This document shows, one piece after another, positions 7,371-15,046 of a stretch of DNA of 16,559 nt (positions within the stretch are counted from its first letter, which is position 1; every line of letters starts with the position of its first letter). This DNA comes from Candidatus Atribacteria bacterium (GTDB lineage Bacteria; Atribacterota; Atribacteria; Atribacterales; Atribacteraceae), in assembly GCA_026390275.1 (NCBI GenBank), contig JAPLGF010000179.1:1-16559 (forward strand), in the 5' to 3' direction. The position numbers were made by a program, and so were the translations under genes. Below the pieces are notes generated by a model. The model did no database searches. It was not told the DNA's origin and saw nothing but the letters and a program-made list of their open reading frames with translations.

Positions 7371-8267
7371 ATGGAAAACACGAGCGTTCGTTCTGTCCAT
7401 ATCTATATCAAGAAAAGCCACAAAACCGTCCAGGATTCTGCCCAGCAATTGAGCCGTTTTTTCCAGGAAAATGACATATCATCTCGTATTGTGAGTGGGA
7501 ATGATGTTCGGGCAGAGAAGCCGGACATTGTTTTCGTTTTGGGAGGGGATGGGACCTTTCTTTCTGCCAGCCATACCTATGCCTCCGGGGAGGTTCCGGT
7601 GATCGGTATAGATTTAGGGGGCCTCGGTTTTCTCACCGAGGTGAGCGTGGACAATATGCTTTGTGCCGCTCAACAAGTCCTGGAGGGACGTTTTACCATT
7701 GAAAGCCGGATGATGGCGGATTGTGCCATCCATCATGCCAGTGGGGATGTGGAAAACGATGTGGCCTTGAACGATGTAGTGATCTACCGGGGGCCGTTTG
7801 CCCAGATGATTCGTCTCCGGACCTCGATCGATGACGAGGACTTAGCTGTTTTCCCGGCCGACGGCATGATCGTCGCTACCCCCACTGGGTCGACTGCCTA
7901 TGCGCTTTCTGCGGGGGGACCGGTGGTGTATCCCGGACTGGATCTTTTCCTGATCACTCCCATCTGCGCCCATACTCTCTATGCCCGTTCCATTGTTGCT
8001 GCTCCCTATTCATCCATTCGGGTCATCCTGGAATCGGCGAAAGAGGGGACCATGGTGACGCTGGATGGTCAGAGAGGGTATCTGCTGGATAAAGATGATT
8101 ATATCGAAGTCCGAAAGTCTCGATTGAGTAATCGCATGGTGAAATTGACACCCGAGAAGCCTTTCTATTCGCTTCTCCGCGAAAAATTATCCTGGGGTAT
8201 GGATATTCGAAAGCGGATTGATTCGGAATGCTCAAAGAACTCGTCATCAAAAACTTCGTCATCGTAG
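7371..8267 (+). CDS. nadK: NAD(+) kinase
   Basis: Phosphorylates NAD to NADP. The 298 residues are typical. Visible motifs: GGDGTFLSA (about 58-66, active-site GGDG), GIDLGGLGFLTE (about 84-95; the family more often has Asn where Asp occurs here), NDVVIYRG, DGMIVATPTGSTAYALSAGGP and LITPICAHTL, which form the NAD-binding core. The ATG has AGGAG about 6 bases upstream. The last residues are a Ser/Lys string (SSSKTSSS) encoded in the 40 bases that also encode the first 13 residues of recN. This tail is probably a by-product of the overlap rather than a functional element. Confidence 0.95.
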   Translation: MENTSVRSVHIYIKKSHKTVQDSAQQLSRFFQENDISSRIVSGNDVRAEKPDIVFVLGGDGTFLSASHTYASGEVPVIGIDLGGLGFLTEVSVDNMLCAAQQVLEGRFTIESRMMADCAIHHASGDVENDVALNDVVIYRGPFAQMIRLRTSIDDEDLAVFPADGMIVATPTGSTAYALSAGGPVVYPGLDLFLITPICAHTLYARSIVAAPYSSIRVILESAKEGTMVTLDGQRGYLLDKDDYIEVRKSRLSNRMVKLTPEKPFYSLLREKLSWGMDIRKRIDSECSKNSSSKTSSS

Positions 8268-9925
8268 ATTCTCAACATATTCTTTTTGGAGAAGGCATGA
8301 ATGTGATCACCGGGGAAACCGGAACCGGGAAGTCATTGATTATTGATGCCCTCAGTCTCCTCAAGGGGGGACGAACCCGGGAAGATATGATTCGCCGGGA
8401 GCAGAAGTGTGCCATCATCGAAGGTCTTTTTGACCTCTCTCATGACCTTTCTATCAAGCACTGGTTGGAGGACAAGGGACTGATCGGTGAGATGGAAGAT
8501 GAGGTTGTTCTCACCCGGGAAATTCTACGGGATGGAAAGAGCCGGGGGAGAATCAATGGACGTTCCGTCCCGATCACTGCCTTGAAGGATGTCAGCGCCT
8601 TCCTGGTCGATATTTACGGTCAGAATGAGCACGAAAGGTTCTTGGCATCCGAGAACCAGCTCAACATCCTGGATGTTTTTCTCGATGACCAGGGGAAAGT
8701 GATGGGGAGTGAGTATGAAAAAGCATTTCGAGAAATGATTCAGATTCAGGGGGAGTGGGAAGACCTCTCCGGGAGTGACGGGGAAAAACTGGATGATCTG
8801 CGGGAAGCCGTCCAGGAATTTGAACGGTTCCAGCTTGATTCGGAAAACATGGGAGCAGTGGAAGATGAATTTCGGATGATCTCGGGAATCCAGACTTACG
8901 GTGAGGCCCTGGATCGTTTTTTCCAGGTTTTAGAAGGAGAAGAGATGGGGGGCGGAGTCGGGAGCCTGCTGGCCCAGATGCAGGGGGAGTTGGAGAGGGT
9001 ACCAGGAGGAGGAGTTTTCCAACCGGTTTTGAAGGCCCGGGATATCCTGAAGAACATCGAAATCGAGTTGCAGGATGTGGCCTATGACTTGGGCCGTTTA
9101 CGAAGTTCGCTCGACTATTCCCCGGAAAAGATTGAACAACTGGAACGAACCGTGGGTGAAATGGAACGGTTGAAACGGAAGTATCGTTGCCGGACCACCG
9201 CGGAACTGATCGGTTTCCGGAAAGACCTCACCCGAAAAATGATTGAGGCGGAAGAAAAGGAAACAAAACAAAAAAAATTAGAAAAAGAACTGCAGGAAAG
9301 AGAAAGTTATCTTTTTGAAAAGGGCAGGGCTCTCGCTGGCAAAAGACGAGAGGCCGCCGAGAGTCTGAAAAAGAGACTGGAAGCTGAGCTTCTGCAATTG
9401 GCCTTTCCCCGGGTGGAATTTGAGGTGGTTTTTGAGGATATTTCGGAAGAGAAACCAATCTTCCGTTCTGACGGTCTCGACCGGTGTGATTTCCGTATCA
9501 CACTCAATCCGGGGCAGAAACCCGGTCCCATCCGGGAAGTAACGTCGGGAGGAGAACTGTCCCGCATCATCCTGGGCATAAAATCCATCGCCGTCGAAAC
9601 GGAAAATGTCCCGATCATGGTTTTCGATGAAATCGATCAGGGAGTAAGCGGAAAAACCGCCTTCTGGATTGGGGAGAAGCTGAAGGCTATTTCGTCCGGA
9701 CGCCAGGTGATCTGCATCACGCATCTTCCTCAAATTGCCTGCTTTGCCGATCAACACCTGCGAGTGGACAAATTCTCCGACGCGGAAAACACCTGGGCGG
9801 AGGTTTCCCCAGTGGAGAAAAGGGACGAACGGTTGAAAGAACTGGTTCGGATGATGGGTGGCGAAAGCTCTTCCATGCCAGCTTTGCAGTTTGCCGAGAT
9901 TCTCATGGAGCGGGCGGGGCAGTGA
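8228..9925 (+). CDS. recN: DNA repair protein RecN (SMC-like ATPase)
   Basis: SMC-family ATPase that acts early in double-strand-break repair. The 565 residues match the family. Walker A GETGTGKS lies at 29-36, followed by the conserved YGQNEHERFL region (about 131-140). A central charged coiled-coil part runs about 150-390 and includes KLEKELQERESYLFEKG. The ABC signature SGGELSRIILGIKSIA (about 440) and Walker B MVFDEIDQGVSG (about 463) precede the His-loop ITHLPQIACFADQH. The start ATG lies 40 bases inside nadK, so the two are translationally coupled. No frameshift was seen. Confidence 0.95.
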   Translation: MLKELVIKNFVIVDSQHILFGEGMNVITGETGTGKSLIIDALSLLKGGRTREDMIRREQKCAIIEGLFDLSHDLSIKHWLEDKGLIGEMEDEVVLTREILRDGKSRGRINGRSVPITALKDVSAFLVDIYGQNEHERFLASENQLNILDVFLDDQGKVMGSEYEKAFREMIQIQGEWEDLSGSDGEKLDDLREAVQEFERFQLDSENMGAVEDEFRMISGIQTYGEALDRFFQVLEGEEMGGGVGSLLAQMQGELERVPGGGVFQPVLKARDILKNIEIELQDVAYDLGRLRSSLDYSPEKIEQLERTVGEMERLKRKYRCRTTAELIGFRKDLTRKMIEAEEKETKQKKLEKELQERESYLFEKGRALAGKRREAAESLKKRLEAELLQLAFPRVEFEVVFEDISEEKPIFRSDGLDRCDFRITLNPGQKPGPIREVTSGGELSRIILGIKSIAVETENVPIMVFDEIDQGVSGKTAFWIGEKLKAISSGRQVICITHLPQIACFADQHLRVDKFSDAENTWAEVSPVEKRDERLKELVRMMGGESSSMPALQFAEILMERAGQ

Positions 9926-9985
9926 AATGATGAATTATGTTGAGTCGTTGATAGATATAAAGTGGATATTAAGGAGTCGATACCA

Positions 9986-10201
9986 TTGAATCGAGTAATC
10001 ATCAATCAGGAATATTGTAAGGGGTGTGGATACTGTATTCAAATCTGCCCCCAAAAAGTCCTCTCTTTTTCTGAGGAATTCAATACCCATGGGTACTATC
10101 CGGCAAATGTGGGGCGAAGGGAAGTCTGTATCGGGTGTGGTTTTTGTGCCCAGGTCTGTCCGGATGTAGCTATTTCCGTTTACCGGGGGGACGAGTTATG
10201 A
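9986..10201 (+). CDS. vorD: 2-oxoacid:ferredoxin oxidoreductase delta subunit (2[4Fe-4S] ferredoxin)
   Basis: Small bacterial-type ferredoxin of 71 residues. Two cluster motifs are visible, CKGCGYCIQICP and CIGCGFCAQVCP, the classic CxxCxxCxxxCP pairs for two [4Fe-4S] clusters. It passes electrons from the catalytic subunits to free ferredoxin. The frame is open from GTG 9962, but AAGGAG at 9971-9976 lies 9 bases before TTG 9986. That start also gives the family-like N-terminus NRVIINQEYC, so I prefer TTG. The stop overlaps the alpha-subunit ATG by four bases. It is the first gene of the four-subunit oxidoreductase block and is separated from recN by 60 bases. Confidence 0.87.
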   Translation: MNRVIINQEYCKGCGYCIQICPQKVLSFSEEFNTHGYYPANVGRREVCIGCGFCAQVCPDVAISVYRGDEL

Positions 10202-11193
10202 AACGAATTCTGATGAAAGGGAACGAAGCGATTGCCGAGGCGGCGGTCCGGGCGGGTTGTGATCTCTATTTTGGATATCCGATAACTCCCCAGACCGAAA
10301 TCTCCGAATACCTTTCCTCCCGTCTTCCGGAAGAAGGGAAAGTGTTTTTACAGGCGGAAAGTGAAATTGCCGCCATTTACATGGTTTATGGTGCCGCCGC
10401 CGTCGGAAAAAGGGTTCTCACCTCTTCTTCCGGGCCGGGAATCAGCCTGAAACAAGAAGGAATTTCCTACCTGGTGTCAGCCGAGCTTCCGGCGGTGATT
10501 GTCAATATGAGCCGGGGAGGTCCGGGACTGGGGAACATCCAACCCTCGCAGAGCGACTACTTCCAGGCGGTCAAAGGCGGGGGACATGGGGATTATAAGA
10601 CTATCGTTTTAGCTCCTGATGGGATGCTTGGTCAGATGATGGAACCGGTCGTGTTTACCGAGCCGCAGTTCGATCCCCTTCCCCCCAAGGACTGGGCAGT
10701 GAGCGGGAAAGAGGGACGAAAGCGGCGTTTTATCATCTGCTTTGCTTTAGATCCTCAGGAACTGGAGAAGGTGAATCAAGCCCTGCAGGAAAAATTTCGG
10801 GCTATGGAAAGAAACGAAATACGGTATGAGATTTTTGGGGATGAACACCCGGATCTTCTCCTGGTGGGGTATGGAACAGTGGCCCGGATTCTGAAGAGCG
10901 TGGTCAGGGAAGGTGCCAGGAAAGGCCTTCGTCTTGCCTTAGTTCGTCCGATCACTCTTTATCCTTTTCCCTCGGCAGTGATGAAGGAAAAGGCAGTCCA
11001 GGCGGGGCGAGTCATCGATGTGGAGATGAATCATGGGCAGATGCTGGAAGACGTGAGACTGGCGGTAGAGGGTCGAGTGCCGGTTCACTTCTATGGCCGA
11101 AGCGGAGGGATGATTCCGACCGTGGAAGACACCCTGCAAAAGGTGATGGACATTCTATCGAGGGAAGGAGTAAAACATGAAAACGGTATTTGA
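10198..11193 (+). CDS. vorB: 2-oxoacid:ferredoxin oxidoreductase alpha subunit, internally shortened
   Basis: Alpha subunit of the VorB/KorA class, which binds the pyrimidine side of TPP in CoA-dependent oxidative decarboxylation of 2-oxoacids (branched-chain substrates in VOR). Seen in order: FGYPITPQTEI (about 26), QAESEIAAIYMVYGAA (about 59-74), TSSSGPGISLKQEGISY (about 81-97), SRGGPGLGNIQPSQSDY, KGGGHGDY and GQMMEPV. The C-terminal transketolase-like domain carries LLLVGYGT and RPITLYPFP. The length is 331 residues, shorter than the about 350-360 I expect. The deficit falls at one place: VLAP (137-140) runs straight into DGMLGQMMEPV. Relatives have a helix and strand of about 28 residues there (SVQEM...DLT...AFDLADKYRNPV...). 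The frame is maintained. ATG 10198 is chosen by homology and the ATGA overlap with vorD. Confidence 0.88.
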   Translation: MKRILMKGNEAIAEAAVRAGCDLYFGYPITPQTEISEYLSSRLPEEGKVFLQAESEIAAIYMVYGAAAVGKRVLTSSSGPGISLKQEGISYLVSAELPAVIVNMSRGGPGLGNIQPSQSDYFQAVKGGGHGDYKTIVLAPDGMLGQMMEPVVFTEPQFDPLPPKDWAVSGKEGRKRRFIICFALDPQELEKVNQALQEKFRAMERNEIRYEIFGDEHPDLLLVGYGTVARILKSVVREGARKGLRLALVRPITLYPFPSAVMKEKAVQAGRVIDVEMNHGQMLEDVRLAVEGRVPVHFYGRSGGMIPTVEDTLQKVMDILSREGVKHENGI

Positions 11194-11932
11194 AAGACCT
11201 CACAGCCTGTTTGATCTGCCCTACCCCTATTGTCCGGGATGTCACCATGGTCTGGCACAGCGGCTCATCGCGGAAGTGATCGATGAGCTCTCCATTTCCG
11301 ACCGGACCATCGGAGTAGGGCCGGTGGGCTGTTCGGTCTATATCTATGAACATATCGATGTCGATTTCGTGATGGGAGCCCACGGGAGATCACCGGCCAT
11401 CGCCACCGGGATTAAACGTTCTCGACCGGGAACGATCGTTTTCTCCTATCAGGGTGATGGAGATATCGCGGCCATTGGAACAGCGGAGATAATCCATGCT
11501 GCTAACCGGGGAGAAAATATCTCCTGCTTTTTCATCAACAACGCCATTTATGGAATGACGGGTGGTCAGATGGCTCCCACGTCGCTGCTCGGTCAGAAGA
11601 CCCAGACCTCTCCCCGGGGGAGAAAGGTCCAGACGGAGGGATATCCTTTCCATCTCTGCGAAATGCTGGCGGTATCCGAGGGATCTGCCTACATCGCCCG
11701 GGTGGCACTCACCAACCCTCGTCTCATCAAGAAAGCCAAAGAAGCGATCCGGAAAGCATTTCTTACCCAGATCGAGGAACAGGGATTTTCACTCGTTGAG
11801 ATTCTTTCTCCCTGTCCCACCAACTGGAGGTTGCCTCCCTTAGAGGCGGTGAAATGGCTGGAAGAACACCTGATGGCCACCTATCGGATCGGTGAAATCA
11901 AAGTGAAAGAAGGAGTCACCAATGCATGTTGA
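11177..11932 (+). CDS. vorA: 2-oxoacid:ferredoxin oxidoreductase beta subunit (TPP-binding)
   Basis: Beta subunit carrying the TPP diphosphate site and a proximal [4Fe-4S] cluster. The 251-residue length is normal. Seen: YCPGCHHG (about 18-25; relatives usually have CPGCGHG), GPVGCSVY (about 50-57), the TPP/Mg motif GDGDIAAIG with downstream NNAIYGMTGGQMAPTSLL, and CPTNW near the end. The four cluster cysteines (CPGC pair, GCS, CPTNW) are all present, so the enzyme should bind its cluster. The start overlaps the alpha gene by 17 bases and the stop overlaps the gamma gene by 11, so all subunits are coupled. Substrate class (branched-chain 2-oxoacid versus 2-oxoglutarate) is inferred from overall resemblance to VOR-type genes and is not certain. 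Confidence 0.9.
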   Translation: MKTVFERPHSLFDLPYPYCPGCHHGLAQRLIAEVIDELSISDRTIGVGPVGCSVYIYEHIDVDFVMGAHGRSPAIATGIKRSRPGTIVFSYQGDGDIAAIGTAEIIHAANRGENISCFFINNAIYGMTGGQMAPTSLLGQKTQTSPRGRKVQTEGYPFHLCEMLAVSEGSAYIARVALTNPRLIKKAKEAIRKAFLTQIEEQGFSLVEILSPCPTNWRLPPLEAVKWLEEHLMATYRIGEIKVKEGVTNAC

Positions 11933-12500
11933 AACCGTTATTGCCGGATTCGGTGGGCAGGGGATTCTTTTTTTAGGACGGGTCTTGGCCACTGCCGGGA
12001 TGATTGGAGGGTACCATGTCAGCTGGTACCCGTCTTATGGACCGGAGATGCGGGGAGGAACCGCTAACTGTACGGTGATCCTTTCGGACCAGGAGATCGG
12101 GTCCACGATTTCCGATCACCCCGATATCGTTGTCGTTACCAATCAACCGGCCCTGCTCCGGTTTGGACCTCTGGTCAAAGAAGAAGGTCTCCTGGTGATC
12201 AATTCTTCACTGGTGCGGGGGACCGGTCACTGCCCGACGGTGGAAGTTCTGAATGTCCCGGGAAATGAGATAGCCGGGGCAATGGTGGGGGATCCCCGGA
12301 CTCTCAATATGGTGATCCTGGGGGCGCTGGTAGCGCATCGTCCGCTCGTCTGGGAAGAGGATATGCGATTGGCCTTAGAAGAAATTCTCTCCGGTAAAAA
12401 GAGAGAATTGATCGAGATCAATTTCCAGGCGCTGGATGCCGGAAAGAAGTTTATTCGTGAGAGGAGGGATGCCGGTGTTAGTGAGAGACCGAATGAGTAA
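11922..12500 (+). CDS. vorC: 2-oxoacid:ferredoxin oxidoreductase gamma subunit
   Basis: Gamma subunit of 192 residues with the family's N-terminal GFGGQGILFLGRVLATAG (about 9-26) and PSYGPEMRGGTANCTVILSD (about 38-57), the conserved CoA/subunit-interface motifs. VTNQPALLRFGPLVKEEG and NMVILGALV follow, also typical. It completes the delta-alpha-beta-gamma set in one coupled operon. AAGAAGGAG lies 6-8 bases upstream of the ATG. Its last 26 bases overlap the preferred start of the CBS-ACT gene. KorC and VorC cannot be separated confidently by eye. Confidence 0.9.
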   Translation: MHVETVIAGFGGQGILFLGRVLATAGMIGGYHVSWYPSYGPEMRGGTANCTVILSDQEIGSTISDHPDIVVVTNQPALLRFGPLVKEEGLLVINSSLVRGTGHCPTVEVLNVPGNEIAGAMVGDPRTLNMVILGALVAHRPLVWEEDMRLALEEILSGKKRELIEINFQALDAGKKFIRERRDAGVSERPNE

Positions 12501-13137
12501 AGGAGTGGTGACCATTCCCAGTAGCACCACGATTCTGGAAGCAGAGAAAATCATGAAAGAAAAGGGAATCCGTCGTTTGCCGGTGGTGGATCATGACCGG
12601 CTGGCGGGGATTGTAACCTACAATGATCTATTGGAAGCAGAACCATCCAAGGCGACCACCCTGAGTCGCTTTGAATTGACCTATCTTTTCTCAAAGATGA
12701 CGGTGGCGGAAATTATGGAAAAAAAGGTCATCACCATCAAACCCGATACCCCCATCGAAGAAGCCGCTCTCATCATGAAGAGAAATAAAGTGGGCGGATT
12801 ACCGGTGGTCGAGGAAACCCGGGTGATGGGTATAATTACCGAATCCGATGTCTTCGAGGTGTTGGTGGAGACCCTGGGGGTGGAATTGGGTGGAACCCGG
12901 ATTACCATTGAACTTCCGGAAAAACCGGGTGAACTTCACCAGGTGACCGGGATTGTCAGTAAATATATGATAAACATCCTCAGTTTGGCAACTTTTTATA
13001 TCGATGAAAAACCGGATTTACGCTACGTGGTGATACGGATTGCCACCCGGAATTATGAACCGATCATAAAAGAATTGGAAGCGGTTGGCATAACGGTGAA
13101 ACACGTTTGGGTTACACCGGTTGACGAAGGAGCGTAA
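12475..13137 (+). CDS. CBS-pair and ACT domain protein (AcuB-like)
   Basis: Two CBS domains followed by an ACT domain, a ligand-sensing architecture (CBS pairs bind adenosyl nucleotides; ACT domains bind amino acids). CBS1 is at about 1-55 (MSKGVVTIPSSTTILEAEKI, IRRLPVVD, GIVTYNDLL), CBS2 at about 78-130 (VITIKPDTPIEEAALIM, GGLPVVEE, GIITESDVF) and ACT at about 140-212 (ITIELPEKPGELHQV). The frame is open from 12436, but AGGAGG (12462-12467) sits 7 bases before GTG 12475, giving MLVRDRMSKG, the usual N-terminus of such proteins. ATG 12469 is only 1 base from the Shine-Dalgarno. The protein is 220 residues. It is coupled to vorC, so control of the oxidoreductase or of branched-chain amino-acid metabolism is a reasonable inference. 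Confidence 0.85.
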   Translation: MLVRDRMSKGVVTIPSSTTILEAEKIMKEKGIRRLPVVDHDRLAGIVTYNDLLEAEPSKATTLSRFELTYLFSKMTVAEIMEKKVITIKPDTPIEEAALIMKRNKVGGLPVVEETRVMGIITESDVFEVLVETLGVELGGTRITIELPEKPGELHQVTGIVSKYMINILSLATFYIDEKPDLRYVVIRIATRNYEPIIKELEAVGITVKHVWVTPVDEGA

Positions 13138-13139
13138 GC

Positions 13140-13700
13140 ATGTTTTTTCCTTATGACGAAAAAAAAGCAGTTGAATTGGTCATTCCTGAAATAAAAACCA
13201 GTGAAATTCTCTGTGAAACCCGATTATTTCAGTTGAAACGAAATCTTTATCCCGATAACATGGAACGGATTTTTATCAGCCATCCGGGAGCAGTGACCAT
13301 CATTGCCACTACGATCGAAAATCAATTGGTACTCATTCAACAGTTTCGGGCACCTACCGGGAAGTGGTTATGGGAAATCCCGGCTGGAACTTTAGAACCC
13401 GGTGAGGACCCGCAGGTGTGCGCAGTACGCGAATTAGAAGAAGAAACCGGATTCGCCGGTTGTCACTGGCAACATCTTTTTCAGGTGTATCTGGCGCCGG
13501 GTTACAGCAGCGAACAAATTCACTTTTTTCGAGCCCGGGAGGTTTATCCGGTCGAAGAGGCTCGGGCGGGAGATGAGGATGAGGAAATCTATTATTTAAA
13601 AGTCAGCACCAATCAGGCTCGTGCCATGATGAAGCAGGGTGAGATCCAGGATGCCAAAACCATGCTCGCTCTTCAGTGCTGGCTGGAGGAATTGAATTGA
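13140..13700 (+). CDS. Nudix hydrolase, ADP-ribose pyrophosphatase type
   Basis: 186-residue Nudix protein. The Nudix box starts at about residue 83 (GTLEPGEDPQVC) and continues AVRELEEETGF, with the REL-EE-TG core that binds Mg. Upstream, GAVTIIATTIENQLVLIQQFRAP and LWEIPAGTLEPGE match the ADP-ribose pyrophosphatase (NudF-like) group, which cleaves ADP-ribose to AMP and ribose 5-phosphate. The GTEEP-like region VYLAPGYSSEQIHFF after the box also fits that group. The start is 2 bases after the CBS-ACT stop with GGAG nearby. Ribose 5-phosphate is a product or substrate shared with deoB immediately downstream, giving a plausible salvage link. Confidence 0.87.
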   Translation: MFFPYDEKKAVELVIPEIKTSEILCETRLFQLKRNLYPDNMERIFISHPGAVTIIATTIENQLVLIQQFRAPTGKWLWEIPAGTLEPGEDPQVCAVRELEEETGFAGCHWQHLFQVYLAPGYSSEQIHFFRAREVYPVEEARAGDEDEEIYYLKVSTNQARAMMKQGEIQDAKTMLALQCWLEELN

Positions 13701-14899
13701 GGATATTTATTGCCCTCCTCGATGGTGTCGGTATGGGAGAGCTTCCCGATGCCGGGCACTATGGTGATGAGGGAAGCCACACCCTCCGCAACCTCTCTCG
13801 AGCGGTTGGTGGTTTGTGTTGTCCGACTTTGGAGAGATTGGGGCTGGGATTGATTGAACCTATTCCCGGCATCGCTCTCCTGCAACCGGCCGAGGGGGGG
13901 TATGGAAAAATGGCGGAAAGGTCTCCTGGCAAGGATACCACCGTCGGTCATTGGGAAATGATGGGGGCAGTCATCGATCGTCCCTTTCCGGTTTATCCCC
14001 AGGGCTTTCCCGACCGTCTCATGAAAAAGATCGAAGCTGTTACTGGGAGTCGTTTCTTGGGGAACAAGCCCGCCTCGGGAACCGCCATCATCGAAGAGTA
14101 CGGCCCTGAGCATATCCGCACCGGGTTTCCGATCATCTATACCTCGGCCGACAGCGTTCTCCAAATCGCCGCCCATGAGGACCTCATTTCCCCGGAAGAA
14201 CTCTACCATCTGTGCCGGTCGGTGCGGATGGTCATGGAGGGTGAAGATGCCGTCGCCCGGGTTATTGCCCGTCCCTTTGTCGGGAACCCGGGCGATTTTC
14301 ATCGGACTCCGCGGCGCAAGGATTTTTCACTGCCACCTCCTTATCCCACCGTTCTGGATGCTCTGGTTGAGCATGGAAAGAGAACTGCCGGAGTGGGGAA
14401 GATCGGAGATATCTTCACCGGTCGTGGTATCAGTGAAAGTTTTAAAACGACATCCAACGCTGATACCTTCCGGGTTTTTTTCGAACTACAGGCAGATCAG
14501 CACTTCGATCTGGTGTGGGCGAATTTTAATGATTTTGATTCGATCTATGGTCATCGGAATAATGTTTCTGGATTCAAATCTGCCCTGGAATCCTGGGATG
14601 CTCAATTGAGCGAATTTCTTCCCCGTCTTCGCTCTAATGATATACTGATCATTACCAGCGATCACGGCTGCGACCCCACCACACCCAGCACCGATCACTC
14701 CCGGGAGTACGCACTTTTGCTGGTTGCCTCCCCCTCGATATACTCCGGTTTTTCCCTGGGGATCCGGGAATCATTTGCCGATATCGGAGCCACGGTTGCA
14801 GAAGGGCTTGAAGTGGTCTGGAAAGGTCCCGGGATGAGTTTCATGTCGGAATGGCTCGTCACCGCTTCTTTCCATGGGAACATCAAGAGAGACACCTAA
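13697..14899 (+). CDS. deoB: Phosphopentomutase
   Basis: Interconverts (deoxy)ribose 1- and 5-phosphate in nucleoside salvage; alkaline-phosphatase-superfamily enzyme with two Mn ions. The start is TTG 13697: GGAGGA (13685-13690) is 6 bases upstream and the product begins MRIFIALLDGVGMGELPDA, the family N-terminus with the first metal Asp. The frame is open back to 13676 but that would add a non-homologous tail. The protein is 400 residues, a normal size. Other motifs: GKDTTVGHWEMMG with the phosphorylated Thr, FLGNKPASGTAII, TSADSVLQIAAHE, NDFDSIYGHRNNV (metal Asp/His) and ITSDHGCDPTTPSTDHSRE. The start overlaps the Nudix stop by four bases (TTGA). It is the last gene of the coupled cluster. 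Confidence 0.93.
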   Translation: MRIFIALLDGVGMGELPDAGHYGDEGSHTLRNLSRAVGGLCCPTLERLGLGLIEPIPGIALLQPAEGGYGKMAERSPGKDTTVGHWEMMGAVIDRPFPVYPQGFPDRLMKKIEAVTGSRFLGNKPASGTAIIEEYGPEHIRTGFPIIYTSADSVLQIAAHEDLISPEELYHLCRSVRMVMEGEDAVARVIARPFVGNPGDFHRTPRRKDFSLPPPYPTVLDALVEHGKRTAGVGKIGDIFTGRGISESFKTTSNADTFRVFFELQADQHFDLVWANFNDFDSIYGHRNNVSGFKSALESWDAQLSEFLPRLRSNDILIITSDHGCDPTTPSTDHSREYALLLVASPSIYSGFSLGIRESFADIGATVAEGLEVVWKGPGMSFMSEWLVTASFHGNIKRDT

Positions 14900-15046
14900 C
14901 CCTCCCTGTTTTTTAAGCAGGTAATGATATTTATACTCGTAACCTCTCCTTATTTTTCTAATTAATTCTTCCCTTCCCTTATTTTAATATGAGGCATCAA
15001 AAAGATTAAAGGAATCAAAAAAAGAACAATGAAGGAGGATAGAGAA

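Noticed and set aside
9278..9757. Minus-strand ORFs opposite the recN C-terminal half
   Set aside because: They lie over the RecN signature and Walker B coding region; products have no recognisable features.
9926..9985. Possible promoter upstream of vorD (TATAAA at 9956-9961)
   Set aside because: No -35 at acceptable spacing; the nearest TTGAGT is only 10 bases away.
13673..14302. 209-residue minus-strand ORF opposite deoB
   Set aside because: Shadow of the intact DeoB frame; no start signals.
14900..15046. Possible terminator after deoB (CCTG...CAGG around a T-run)
   Set aside because: The stem is only four base pairs and the T-run is in the loop, so it does not fit an intrinsic terminator.
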